Positions 45,747-57,100 are shown, counted from the first letter of the stretch. The stretch: DNA of 64,000 nucleotides from Seminavis robusta (GCA_903772945.1 CAICTM010000148.1:1-64000); one strand, 5' to 3'. The notes: a model not told the origin generated them from the letters alone. Program-made: numbers and translations.

Positions 45747-45749
45747 CTG

Positions 45750-47975
45750 TTACGTCTCCTCGAGACGACGCTCCTTTAGGTTACCCCCTCAGTTGCACAC
45801 TGGAACCGATTTGCCGGCGTTTACTGTGTAAATTAGTGTACCCGCACTTCAGTTGCAGAATCAACGGTCATGTGTATCGTTAAGTAACAAGTTCCCTTTC
45901 GAAAGATTTAGATCGATTCGTGGATAAAAGAACCGTTGAAGTTACTAAGGTTAAGGATAAACTACTGTAATTCAATGCGCACCTCTGCACCGACAAACAG
46001 GCACAGTCGTACAGGTCCAGCCAAGTTTATTGTTGAAGGTACAGCGCTGACTTCTCTCCCTCATTGAATTTCTATGGTAAACAGGAGAGAATTCCAAGCT
46101 CGACCGTCAACAGGTGAGTTGTTTTAATTATTCGAATCGATCGCTCCCACCTCTATTATCTCTACTATCAAGCCTCACTCAAGCCGGCTGTCTCCGGTGT
46201 AGATTCGAAAGCCATCCCTCATTGAATCCTATGGACCATGGGATGGCAGTCAGTTCTCGGCCCATGAAGGCCAAGTTGGTGCAATTTGAAAAACAAGAGT
46301 AAGTCTCCGGTCGTCTGCAGTTGAGCACAGAAAACAAAACTCATATCTATTTGTTGTTTTCTCTGCTGCACTGCTGACGGCCGAGAAAATCCCATTGTCG
46401 AACGAACGATCGGTCGCTCGGGAGAACACGAAGAGGAGAGGCTACCACTACGGAGGAGACTGTTAACTCCAGCCCTACCGACAGTCTGAACGGATCGTCG
46501 TCGAGTCATTGAAAGGGAACAGGAGCAAGGCTAGCTACTCGACAACACACAAGAGAGTGGATCCTCCTACCGGATTCATCCCTTCTTGTTATTTCCTACT
46601 GTTTTGGTGGTGATTCCTGTGTCGGTACCCATTTTCCTGTATGCGACAATCAAGTACTTTTGCCACTAGCTATACGGCAGCTGGCTACAATGGCTGGATT
46701 GACAATATTCCGTTGTGCGTGTATTCGTCATAAGGATCCAATGCGAGGTAACCGAGTGCAGCGAGCAAAGTCGAACCTGCGTGTGTTCGGTACTGTTGCC
46801 ACTGTCACCGATCGACGAACTCTACGATAGCTGGCTACGATGGCTGGATTGACAATGTTCGGTTGTGCATGTATTCGTCATAAGGATCCAATGCAAGGTA
46901 CCGGTAACGGAGTGTAGCCAGTAAAGCGGAACCTGAGTGTGTTCGGTACTGTTGCCACTGTCACGGATCGATGTAACTCTCTGCCTACGGTAACTAGCTA
47001 CAATGGCTGGATTGAGAATATTCGGTTGTGCATGTATTCGTTTCATAAGGATCCAATGCGAGGTACCGGTACGTAGCGAGCAAAGCGAACTTTCGGTATG
47101 TTGCCATGTGTCGATGTAGCTTACGCAGCCGGCTACAATGGCTGGATTCATAATGTTCGGTTGTCATGTATTCGTCATAAGGATCCAATGCAAGATACGG
47201 CAACGGAGTGTAGCCAGCAAAGCGGAACCTGAGTGTGTTCGGTACTGTTGACCACTGTCCCGATGTAACTGTACGGTAGCCGGCTACAATGGCTGGATTA
47301 ACAATTTCGGTTTGTGCATGTATTCGTCATAAGGATCCAATGCGAGGTAACCGACTGCAGCGAGCAAAGTCGAACCTGAGTGTGTTCGGTACTGTTGCCA
47401 CTTGCACGATCGATGAACTCTACGTAGCTAGCTATGAGGATGGGGATTAACAATGTTCGGTTGTGCATGTATTCGTCAAAGGATCCAATGCAAGGTACCG
47501 GTAACGGAGTGTAGCCAGTAAAAGAACCTGAATGTGTTCGTACTGTTGACACTGTCGCCGATGTAACTGTATGGTAGCCGACTACAATGGCTGGATTAAC
47601 AATATTCGGTTTTGTGCATGTATTCGTCATAAGGATCCAATGCGAGGTAACCGAGTGCAGCGAGCAAAGTCGAACCTGAGTGTGTTCGGTACTGTTGCCA
47701 CTGTCACTGATCGATGAACTCTACGGTAGCTGGCTACGATGGCTGGCTGGATTGACAATGTTCGGTTGTGCATGTATTCGTCATAAGGATCCAATGCAAG
47801 GTACCGGTAACGGAGTGTAGCCAGTAAAGCAGAACCTGAGTGTGTTCGGTACTGTTGCCACTGTCACGGATTGATGTAACTCTCTGCCTACGGTACCAGT
47901 ACCATAGCTGGCTACAATGGCTGGATTGCATGTAACTGAGGAAACAGGAGACGAACGCTGAAAAAAAGCCGAATT
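45750..47975 (+). mobile_element. RepA dispersed repeat, copy 2, nested in RepB
   Basis: The second RepA copy has the same order of blocks as the copy at the left end of the window: the CTGACTTCTCTCCCTCATT module at 46045, AAAACAAAACTCATATCTAT near 46330, the 150-bp tandem array, and the terminal AGGAGACGAACGCTGAAAAA near 47948. CGTCTCCT at its left end (about 45751) is complementary to AGGAGACG at its right end, a possible short terminal inverted repeat. TTTCCTG-rich RepB sequence lies on both sides, suggesting insertion into RepB with a small duplication. No transposase is encoded, so it would be non-autonomous. Confidence 0.6.
46675..47935 (+). repeat. Tandem array, period about 150 bp, about 8 units (inside RepA copy 2)
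   Basis: The GGATCCAATGC-containing segment recurs near 46735, 46887, 47049, 47182, 47335, 47481, 47632 and 47788. The unit matches the array at 1020-1815 (CCGAACCTGAGTGTGTTCG, ACAATGGCTGGATTGACAAT), with alternating subtypes ending ATCGATGAACTCTACG or ATGTAACTCTCTGCC. Larger than the first array, so unit number is variable between copies. Confidence 0.9.
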
Positions 47976-48392
47976 TCCTGCTTCCTGTTTCCTGTTCTGG
48001 TGAAGCCAAAATATAGGGATAGAGATAGGCACAAGCCAACTCTACAAATTTAGGGGTAAGAATAAATCATGGTTATTCAAGGTTAGTGCACTCAACACAA
48101 TAAGCCAGCAGGAGCTGTATAGGTTAGAGTTACAATAAGGGAATGACAGCTGGTGAATTATAGAGTATTGGGCGGCAACACACGACGTAGTCGGGTGTTG
48201 TCGCCAGGGCTACCTTAATAAAAAGAAGGTTGCAGTGAGGGAATGAATGATACCGGGCGGCAACACACGACTAGTCGTGTGTTGCCGCCCGGGCTAGCTT
48301 GAAAGATGAGTGCAATCTCGAACATGATCCTTCTTCTTCTATCTGTCTTTCTGCCGAGGTATCGCAGCTCCCGCTGACTTAATTGTTTACTT
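47976..48392 (+). repeat. RepB repeat, forward copy
   Basis: Starting from CCAAAATATAGGGATAGAGA near 48007, this matches the reverse complement of 62280-62695: GGGGTAAGAATAAATCATGG, AGTGCACTCAACACAATAAG, then two palindromic modules about 85 bp apart (48168-48207 and 48253-48292) and GCCGAGGTATCGCAGCTCCC near 48352. A 40-bp perfect palindrome (arms CCGGGCGGCAACACACGACT) occupies 48253-48292. No ORF. Confidence 0.85.
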
Positions 48393-48488
48393 CTGAAACG
48401 GTTATCAAGGTTGAAAAGTAAGTAAGTGCAGATCGCTTTGAAAAGATCTCACCCGGGGTGGGACACAGAATAGCGTCAATGGCAGGCA

Positions 48489-49849
48489 ATGGCGGCAGCA
48501 AGCTGTTGTTCACTCTCCTCAACTTGCGCTCTTCGCTGCTGGGTCGCCTTGTTTGTGGTACATGTAGTGTTTAACGACAGCAAGAGCTGGCGGTGGATTG
48601 TCTCTGCTTTTTCAGCAGACCCCCCAGCAAGAACAAGGTTGACGCCACCAAAGATTCAACGTGCCTTGTTGTTTGAATCTTCCCCATCTTTCATAGTCGA
48701 ACCGCCACTACTGCAGGATGAAGACGGTAGAGTGATCGCAACACCAACAGCATGGAGGAAGCGACGCCAACAGTTGTTGGAGCTCTTTCGAATCCACGTC
48801 TATGGGAGGGTGCCGAACGCCCAACACGCCCGACGAAATTTCATTTGGCGAACGGGTAGTGTCGCGACAAGCTTTCCAAGGCCTCGCAACCCTGGTCCAA
48901 GTAACTCTATCTATTCAAACTGTCAAGGGAAACTTCTCATGGAAATCGTCTCTGTTGATTCCAAATGACAGTCCAAGAAAATTGCCACTGCTCCTCTTGA
49001 TTTGTAATACATGTCGACCAGGTCAACGAGTGGATCCGCTCCAACCGTGTCCCTTCTGGCCTACAGAGGAAATTCTCAAAGCGGGCTTTGCTACTGCATC
49101 CTTTTACAACGGAGACGTTGATCCTGACGATGGGCAAGATGATCATCTCAACGGGATCCACGCGATATTGGACATTGACAGTCGTCCAGAGGATGCTTGG
49201 GGCGCTGTCAGTGCTTTGGGCTTGGGCCATGTCGCGCTTTGTAGACTACATTGAAGAATGTCAATCAGATCGCATCAATCCACACCAAGTCGTTGTAGTT
49301 GGTCACTCTCGAGGCGGGAAAACAGCCCTATGGGCAGCAGCTCAAGATGAAAGAATAGCCATGGCAGTCTCCAACAACTCCGGTTGCACTGGGGCGTCCT
49401 TGGCACGACACGAGGCTGTCGGAGCCGAAACCATAAAGCAAATCAACAGCAGGTTTCCTCATTGGTTCTGCCGCAACTACCGACGGTACAATGGCAATGT
49501 GGAAGCCTTGCCGGTTGACCAGCACATTCTGCTGGCTTTGTTGGCACCCCGGGCGCTTTATGTTGCCAGTGCTACTCACGATTTCTGGGCTGACCCAACT
49601 GGCGAATACTTGGCAACGTGTCAAGCTTCCAGCGTCTGGACGAACGTGTATGGTGAAAATGCTGCGACTGCCTTTGTCCCAAGTACCGGTAGCACGCCGA
49701 AGGTAGATACTCCAATCCAAAGCATGCATTTCAAAGTGAACTACCACATTCGAATGGGCGAGCATGATCTATGTCTTTTCGACTGGTGTCGATACATTGA
49801 CACTGCCAAGAACCTTTTCGCAAATAGCCCACCGACAATTGAAGAATAG
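48489..49849 (+). pseudogene. CE15-like (glucuronoyl-esterase-type) hydrolase with two frameshifts
   Basis: The reading begins at ATG 48489 with a hydrophobic leader (LRCWVALFVVHVVF), suggesting secretion. A one-base shift near 48830 is needed after LFRIHVYGRVPN to continue with TPDEISFGERVVSRQ, and one extra T near 49217 must be removed to pass from RPEDAWGA into AWAMSRFVDYIEEC. The last part is well conserved: VVVVGHSRGGKTALWAAA with the nucleophile Ser, MAVSNNSGCTGASLAR, FPHWFCRNYRRYNGN, LLALLAPRALYVASATHDFW and GEHDLCLFDWCRYID with the likely catalytic His. This is the alpha/beta-hydrolase CE15 pattern, close to bacterial glucuronoyl or acyl-sugar esterases. Substrate unknown. Either recently broken or affected by sequence errors. 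Confidence 0.75.
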
Positions 49850-50199
49850 CAACAAAATTCTCGAACGGTTTGCTAGATGATACTGTACTGTACTATACTC
49901 CACGAACACTTCCACAAACGTATCAGAAGTCCCTACCGGTAGCTAGCTAGCCAGTATGCGTGTCCAAGCCGCTTCTACGACTGTACATCGTCGTTATTAG
50001 CCCGCTGAGAACAGAAGCATTGTCAATTATTGACGGCAAACAGACCTGGTGAGGCCTTCAGGATACCACTGGATACCGGCACTTTACTCGGGGAGACTCT
50101 CCCGCTGCCTGTTCATTCTCGTGTGCACGTAGCAGTCATCATCGGAGCTTCCTACATGTAGTTGCTGTGAATTGCTTGCACGGATCAACACCTTGGTTA
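49850..50199. other. Intergenic between convergent genes
   Basis: No gene; CTGTACTGTACT simple sequence at 49885 and a TACCGGTAGCTAGCTAGC stretch near 49935. Confidence 0.5.
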
Positions 50200-50850
50200 C
50201 TATCGTTGAAACCGCAACGGGCTCTTCCGCGTCGTGCCCTTGGGATCCCAGGTGTATGCCGCAATCTGGAGCAGACAACTCGCAGTTTCAATTGATGCTT
50301 CTTCCCATTCTTCTAAGTCCATGCAAAGCTCTTGCCCATACAGCGAAAACGGGCTTTGCTCAGGATGTGCTACACGTCTCTTCTTGGCCATCGACGTTTT
50401 TGGCACGCAAAAGCGACTTGAATCCCCTCCTTCTTCCTCCAACAGAGACATCGAGTTGATCTTCGGGAAGACTCGCTTGTGAAGGAGTGGGAACGCCGCC
50501 CTTTGACTTTTGCCTTGATTGTTTGGGGTCATTTGCTTCCCGATGGCTTTCGAAACGGGTCGACCCTGTCTTGAGGCCTCCAGCGCGATTCTAAACGGAT
50601 TTCGTTCCGCTGGTTCTTTTACTCCTTTGCAAGAACCCGCAAACGAGAAAACACATGTCTCTTTCTTGCGCTTCGGAGAAGGAGGGCCATCCGTGGAACA
50701 AGCTTCCGTCGTCGATGCCGATGCCGATCCGCTGAAACTATCAGAAAGAGAGCCATCCACTCGACCAAAGCTGAGATGCTCCGGTATATATGGAACAAAG
50801 CTTGGAATTGCCTGTTGAGGCTTGAGCTTCCAGAAGATACTGGTCTCCAT
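50200..50850 (-). CDS. Hypothetical protein, 216 aa
   Basis: Single exon from the ATG at 50850. I do not recognise it. The protein is polar and Ser/Lys-rich with two basic clusters that could be nuclear signals (PPSPKRKKETCVF at about 57-69 and MAKKRRVAHPEQSPF at about 153), a NPFRIALEASRQGR helix, and a C-terminal segment QELCMDLEEWEEASIETASC with a possible helix. It has no membrane segment. The opposite-strand frames are rich in Ser and Pro as expected of shadows. The true C terminus may be altered if there is an intron near the end. A nuclear regulatory role is guesswork. Confidence 0.5.
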   Translation of the reverse strand: METSIFWKLKPQQAIPSFVPYIPEHLSFGRVDGSLSDSFSGSASASTTEACSTDGPPSPKRKKETCVFSFAGSCKGVKEPAERNPFRIALEASRQGRPVSKAIGKQMTPNNQGKSQRAAFPLLHKRVFPKINSMSLLEEEGGDSSRFCVPKTSMAKKRRVAHPEQSPFSLYGQELCMDLEEWEEASIETASCLLQIAAYTWDPKGTTRKSPLRFQR

Positions 50851-51611
50851 GCTTTTGTCGTTGGTTCTTGTCGAAAAGTTGAGTTTGCAGGTGCCAATGC
50901 AGCAGTTGCCAATACAGAAGGAGTTGCCGGATCACGCCCTTTCACGTCTCTGCTTGAAAGAGGAGTAGAAGATGGCAACAACACGACAACAACAACCTAC
51001 AAGCTACCGTACGGTACGTGTACTGTACGGTATCCTAGTGCAAGGACCAAGAGCAAGACTTTCACTCTGTGAAGTCCACCTTCACGAGAGCCACGGTCGA
51101 GAAATGTGTAAGCCAGCAGGAGCTGTGATTACACAGGAAACCGCCCTGCAAGTGAGAAATCCTCTCTTTGTAACTACCGTACCGTACGGTACCGCTAAGA
51201 CTGTACAATACCAATAAGAGTTGAGCATGGTACCATTTTTGGTTACTCATGCTGGTTTGAGAGGGCAAGAGCTCCATGGTATCTCAAAGCAGGCGGTGCC
51301 ATGGTATATCAAGAGGCTAAGCGCACCGGCTACGGTACATGAAACTAATAGCTACGAGCCTAGCGACAGGATGACTCGACTCACTTTAGTAAAATCTGTA
51401 GAGCGTGAATTGCTCTGTGTTCAGTGCTGATAGGCTCCATCAACATGGCGACTACAATCTGAAAGCGGTTCTGATGAGCGTGTCATTCCTGTGTCGTTCC
51501 ATCTTTCATCACGAAAAACACAGCATATTAGACACTGTGAGGTTGCGATCAAATTCAGCAGTTAAGACTAGCATTTGCAAGCAAGGTGCAAACTCTTCTA
51601 GTCGTGTCTAC
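50851..51611. other. Intergenic, no gene seen
   Basis: Contains GTACGGTAC-type palindromes and the near-mirror ACCGTACGGTA segments at 51005-51035 and 51178-51195. Short plus-strand ORFs have no domain. Confidence 0.45.
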
Positions 51612-52526
51612 CTACTCCTTCTTGGTTGGTCTGTATTCAAATCGCTCCCATTCAAAAAGGAATTTCCGTTTGGTCCACAGGGGGATAGCCTTGTATCCGA
51701 CCATGGGGACAAGAGGAGATGTGGACTCTCTGTACTCTTTGTAGGCTTCGCTGTGTTCTGATTCGTAGTATCGTTTCAAGTTCTTGCCTTCTGCAGCCCA
51801 AATTCCGGTACCGCTCATGCTGAGCAGTATTGTCATTGTAAAGAGAGGCGATACAATCCCAGCCACCCAGAATGCAACTGCCTTATTGCTGGGGTCCGTC
51901 GTTGCTGATAGCGATCCATACGACAACAACCAGGCACACCACCACTGGAAGATCTCTCCAAAATAGTTGGGATGGCGTGACAGTTTCCAGACCCCGACTG
52001 CACAAAAGGTTCCCTGACGGCCTTGGCTGACCCAACGAGCCTTTTGGATATCTGCAAGAATTTCCAATGAGATTCCAGTGGACATTCCCAGCAGCATGAC
52101 AATGTCTAAAGTTGTCAAGTTCTGTTCCAATACGTTTGCAGAATCCAAGGACTGCACCACTATCAATGGCCAGGAAATCAAAAAGACCCAGCAACCTTGA
52201 ACCATCCAAAACACAAAGAAGAGACCGAATTTATCCTTGACTCCATCAAAACGAGAATCCCCTTTTCGATGATGGGCTCGCCATGCCAAGAACAGGAGTA
52301 GCCATCCTCGACTGGCAATGAAAAGGCAGGTACAGCTTATATGCCGAGCCGAAGCAGGTTCTTTGCGCCCCAAGTGACCCAACACTGCCAAGAGGATGAA
52401 GTTGATGCCTCCAAAGATATCATAAAAGACTTCTGTTTGAAGAGCATAAGCAGCGAGAAAGCCTAACGTCTGAACGCCAAATGTCACCAGCGCGGCGTTG
52501 GAAAACAGAGAAATGTCAAATACCAT
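51612..52526 (-). CDS. DUF1295 / steroid 5-alpha-reductase-like membrane protein
   Basis: Single exon, 304 residues, ATG at 52526. It has about seven hydrophobic segments, and the C-terminal part carries the family signature VWKLSRHPNYFGEIFQWW (about 190-207) followed by WAAEGKNLKRYYESEHSEA and YKEYRESTSPLVPMVG, which together form the NADPH-binding C-terminal half of DUF1295/ERG24-like reductases. These are endoplasmic-reticulum or organelle membrane enzymes acting on fatty acyl or sterol-like double bonds, but the substrate of DUF1295 proteins is generally unproven. The length fits the family. No plastid leader. It is divergent from the gene at 52866, with 339 bp between start codons. Confidence 0.9.
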   Translation of the reverse strand: MVFDISLFSNAALVTFGVQTLGFLAAYALQTEVFYDIFGGINFILLAVLGHLGRKEPASARHISCTCLFIASRGWLLLFLAWRAHHRKGDSRFDGVKDKFGLFFVFWMVQGCWVFLISWPLIVVQSLDSANVLEQNLTTLDIVMLLGMSTGISLEILADIQKARWVSQGRQGTFCAVGVWKLSRHPNYFGEIFQWWCAWLLSYGSLSATTDPSNKAVAFWVAGIVSPLFTMTILLSMSGTGIWAAEGKNLKRYYESEHSEAYKEYRESTSPLVPMVGYKAIPLWTKRKFLFEWERFEYRPTKKE

Positions 52527-52865
52527 GAGAGAATGCTGCTTGTGCCTTCTTCCGTTCCTTGCACTGGTACTGTATAGTAATACGACAAGCTAGTTTTTCT
52601 TCCTGTCTGGTCCGCTGTTGCGATGTAGCATGGTCCTGTCCCCGACCGAGTGTCAGTCGAGTGTGTGTGTTGGTTTGTTCTTCCACTCTTCCTCTTTGTG
52701 ACTCAGTCATTAATGACGTCAATCCCGCTGTTGTTTTGCTCGCAAGCAAAAACGTCGACCATGCTAGCATGGAGGAGAAAGTTGATGGAAGGTACTGCTA
52801 CTTGGCCAGCTTGCTAGTACCTGGTACCTGTTTCAACTGTTTTAGCACCATCGAAAAGGACTACC
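52527..52865. promoter_or_regulatory. Shared upstream region of divergent genes
   Basis: A 339-bp region between two start codons that must contain both promoters. It includes TCATTAATGACGTCA at 52708-52722, which contains the TGACGTCA bZIP/CRE-type octamer palindrome. Functional use is inferred, not shown. Confidence 0.45.
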
Positions 52866-53246
52866 ATGCTATTCAGGACCCTGTTATTGGTATTGTCGGT
52901 CAGCTGCAGTAAAGGATTTGTCCTCCTTGATCACCGTGCCGAAACCGGCTTCCAACGGTGTTCCTCAAGACATCATCTGATTTGCGTCCTTGCCAAGACT
53001 GATGAGGAGAACGACAGCAGAGTTGAGATTGTGGAGGACGAGTCATACGAACCGCAGTATGGAGTTAGCTTCATTGGGGGTGACCCTTGTGGATCCAAAT
53101 ACAACACGGATCCTCACGACGTCAAGGTCGAGAAGCCAGGAATGCCAGACTCCATGAAGGCAAGGATCCAAGCGCTTGCAGACAAAAGAAAGCAAGAAGA
53201 GGAGGAGAAGCAGAAAAGAGAGCTTACTGGAGCAAGAATTGGATGA
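52866..53246 (+). CDS. Small secreted or plastid-targeted protein of unknown function
   Basis: Single exon, 126 residues, ATG at 52866. A clear signal peptide (MLFRTLLLVLSVSCSKGF) ends near a Gly-Phe that could serve as the diatom plastid cleavage site. The next segment is basic with Ser/Arg, consistent with a transit peptide. The mature part contains YEPQYGVSFIGGDPCGSKYN, which looks like a conserved block, followed by PGMPDSMKARIQALADK and a Lys/Glu-rich helical tail. I do not recognise the family. It is too small to be an enzyme of a known class and is likely a structural or regulatory plastid protein if targeting is right. Confidence 0.7.
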   Translation: MLFRTLLLVLSVSCSKGFVLLDHRAETGFQRCSSRHHLICVLAKTDEENDSRVEIVEDESYEPQYGVSFIGGDPCGSKYNTDPHDVKVEKPGMPDSMKARIQALADKRKQEEEEKQKRELTGARIG

Positions 53247-54190
53247 AACTTTTAAAATTACAGCTAGCCAGAAATATTCATAGCTACAGTTATGATCAAA
53301 CAATCTACATGTACTTTGCTTCTTCCCTCCTCTCGCCTTTTTTAAAAAAACTCCGAGGCAGTATTCGGATCTAGGAAATAGAACAGTTAGCGGAAAGGTA
53401 TCGTGGCAGCAATAACTAACTGCACAAAACCTAGCTAGAGAGAGAGTGTGTGTGTATGTGTTTACTGGCTTGTATGTTGCATTGTACTCACGGTACGAGT
53501 TCTCCTTCAGCAATTGTTTGCTGTAGCTACCGCTACCTGGTACCCAAAGGCTAGCTAGTTGAAGACCATGCAACAAGTCAAACCGCAACACCGCAACACC
53601 GCTTGAAAAAGCGTCACCCTCTCTTCTAGCTACTAGCCAGGCTACGCAATGGGTCCAGAGATACCGGTATGTACTGTGTTGGTGGCGTGTGTTCGTTTAT
53701 GGGTTAGCGAGAGCTTTCTGCCGCCGTCACTATCGATGCTCCAAAAGGCAAATTTGACTCCCGTGCACCTGCAAGATATGGAGTGGTTGGCGGAATTAAG
53801 GTCGACAGGCGACTTAGACAAGATTGGAGGGCGTCCTCGAAGGATTCTTAAGATCAGCGATGGTGTTGGATTTGGAGACACCACAAAGCCATTCGATCCT
53901 TCGCAATGCAGCGGAAAAAGTGAACGAGAGCTTTGTGGAGTACCATTGGAGAGATCGAATAGCTTTGGAGTAGCGCAGGGTTGTCATCAGCGACTCACTC
54001 CTTCATTCAGTGCAGCAACAGACGCCCACTAGCTAGAGACACAGAGCAGAGAAATTCCAATTCGTTGAATGGGATTTTGAGCTGCACCGAGGGCAAAAGG
54101 TGGACGTAGCGTTACGTGAGAGATCTTCTTAGCGATCGCCGCCATTCCCATAGCAGGGAAATCGAAGAGGCGCTCTGTGTAGGAAAGAAG
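53247..54190. other. Intergenic, no confident gene
   Basis: A plus-strand ORF at 53649-54032 (ATG, 127 codons) has no domain and competes with a minus-strand frame of similar quality. GAGAGAGTGTGTGTGTATGTG simple sequence lies near 53440. Confidence 0.4.
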
Positions 54191-57100
54191 ATGAACTTTT
54201 GTGGCGGGGCGGTAGAGCGTCAAGTTCACGAAACACCAGTTGTGAAGTTTGGTCAACACCACTCGGTCGTCAATGAAGACAAAATGCTGCATCCTTCTAG
54301 CGGAGGGCAACAATACCATCATCACGTGGACCTGCCAGTACATCCCAGTTGCATGGTAACCTCCTCGCAACCTCAGAATAGCAGCAGTAGCTCCACTGCA
54401 AAGTCCTCCTCCAAATCATCCCTTGTGAAAATAGCCAAGAAGAAACTCCAACAATCATCAGCGACTGGGAATTCATCCTCCTCGGGGCAATCAAACAATC
54501 ATCATCATAGCAAATCGAGCACGACGACCAACTCTACTCCTCGATCACGTTCTAGATCCCGATCTACCGGGAGGTCCAGAGGAAAGCGAAAGAGTCAGAA
54601 TAGTCAAACTCTGGAAGAAGGGATGAGTGGGATGGAAATCTCGATTGGTACGCCTGCAAGACAGACTACCAATCCGTCTGCAAGGGGCACCCCCAGTCCT
54701 CGCATGTTGAACCCTCTTAGCCCTCAAAGAATAGCGGTTCACAACAACAGCATGGAAACTGGTCAAGGGCTGCTTGGGCTTCCGTCTTTCTCCAATATGA
54801 AGACATTGGATACACTCCTCAAACGTTTGGAGAATGGATTCAGAGTGGTGAGTTGTGTCGCTCAGAGACATGGGTCATATGTGTCTATCTGTTGTCCTCT
54901 TCCTTACGTTCCTTTCTAACTCTTTCGTTTTGTTTTCTACACACAGACCATCCACAATGGTTCAGATCCTGGTGGCAAACGGGTATTCCTCACACTTCTG
55001 CAGAATAGAACGAGTCTCATGATTCGACCTGTGGGGGGCGATGAAGGCTCCACGCCAAGTGTCAAATTCCCGGTTCGGACCATTCTGAGATTAGAAATCG
55101 GAAAGACCAAGTCAAGCGTATTGGGTCGCTCTATATACGACCATGTCCATCCAATGACTTGCTTCAGCATTGTTGTCAAGCTGTGGACAGATGCGGAAAC
55201 TTACTTCGACTTTGAAGCCAGTTCCGTCATTGAAAGAGAAGCCCTTATTTCTACACTCATGGTTGTCCTCGATCAGATGCATAACAGTGCAGCAGCGGCG
55301 AACACTGATCTCTCCCCCGCTAGTGTTGGTGGAGCGGCATGGCAACATCCCCGAAAGGCTGGTTCTTCCGGTGGTGAAACTGGAGAGAATCGAAACCTCG
55401 CTGTTTCAAGCAGCGTCACCAGTCGCACGGGTGCTGCTAAGCCACAACCAGAGGTCTGCCTTAGTCCCGGTAGGAGAACAAAGATCTACAGTAGCAGCTA
55501 CTTCGAAGACAATGGAGAAGACCAACAAGGAACAGAAATCAGCTTGGTGTATCCTCCTGGCAAAACCACCGAGGAAGCACTGGCTTACCGGTCGCCCAAA
55601 CAAGGCGCCAATAACAGCAGTAACACAAAGCAGAGCAGCATCAACAACTCAAAGCCACTTCGCCAACGACAATTGCAGCCAGCTGCTGAAGATTCAGATG
55701 CTCCCAACCCCACATCACCTCCTCGAACAAACAGATTCCGGACAACTCCTAGAGACTTTATGAATGGAAACACCTCCAAGCCATCTTCCTCATCCTCCCG
55801 CAACAATGATGCGACCAAGTCTACTGCCGCCGCCTCGACGACCAAGACTACACTAAAGTCCCAGAATAGTAGCCAGATGGAAGTTGTTGTCGTCGACAAG
55901 AACAAAGACGACAAATCGCAACAAGATGAGCAGCGTGACAGTAGTAATTCTGATTCGGAGGGTGGCTTTGTGATCATGCCAACCAATCAACCTGAAACTG
56001 AGATTGAAATTGGACTGGGCGGTTCCCCGGACGGAGAGATTCAGGCAGAATTGAGTTTTGACATTGCATCTCAGGGTCTTCCCGTGTCAAAGATTCAGTT
56101 TTCACCCACTAGAGACAACTTAGATCCTCAAAGTGGATGCTGTAATCTGGCGCCACCCAGCATTGACCAGGTGAACGCGACTTGTGGAAGTGGCAATGGT
56201 AACCAACAAGTTGCTTGGTGTTCAGATGACATATGCACTCTGGCTCTGAAAGACATTGCAGAAACATGCACAGGCATCTTTGATAACCATCCAGATAACC
56301 CGAACTTGGAGATGCAAATTGATGGAAATTCTCCTGCTGGTGCTAAGGCGGCGGCAGAGAGGGCCTACGTCGAGGAGTACATTGCCGGTGTGCTGGGAGG
56401 TCCAAACAGCGCCCTTGGAGCATTCTTCCCTGACGGTGATGTCTGGAATGTTGACACTTCGAAACAATCGTCAAACCAAGACAAGCCCAGAACTAGCCGT
56501 ATCAAGAACCGGGCTTCCTTGTTGAACGCCCAGGCTCTGCGTCTACGTACTCTGCGCAATGAAATGACGTTTGCAGCTGCTTTGAAGCGCTCGAAAGAGA
56601 AGATGCAGTATGTGCAAACTACCAAATCATTTGATGACGCCGACGACGCCGATAGAGAGCGCATACGCCAAGCACAGGAACGATCCGTCAATCGCTTGCA
56701 TAGTTCTGCACTTATGAATCGTGTTATGGGAAGCATGGTGCTATCCAAGCCAGATGCAGAGGACGACTCTGTTTACTACGACAGTGACCCAGAAGACGTA
56801 CGACCAAGGACAAAGGGGGTTCGTCGTGCTCTAGCAAATCGCTCCAATAAGCTTGGACACGCAGAAGCTCTTCGTCTCCAAGCTCGTCCAGTGTTGAGCG
56901 GCGTGGGTTTTGAACAGATTGCTGTGGGCAAGAAACTGAGAAAACTCGATGAAAGTCTCATTGTGCAGATTGTTCAGGTGCGTGTTGACAGGCAACTGGA
57001 GATGGTGTCTGGTCTTTTCTTATCCTGCCATACTCACATCTTTTTGCTTTCTTCCATGATTTCGTTTTGCAGGCCATGAGAAACGAAACATTGACGCTTA

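Noticed and set aside
53649-54032. ATG-initiated ORF of 127 codons
   Set aside because: No domain, odd composition, and a comparable ORF on the opposite strand; not enough to call a gene.
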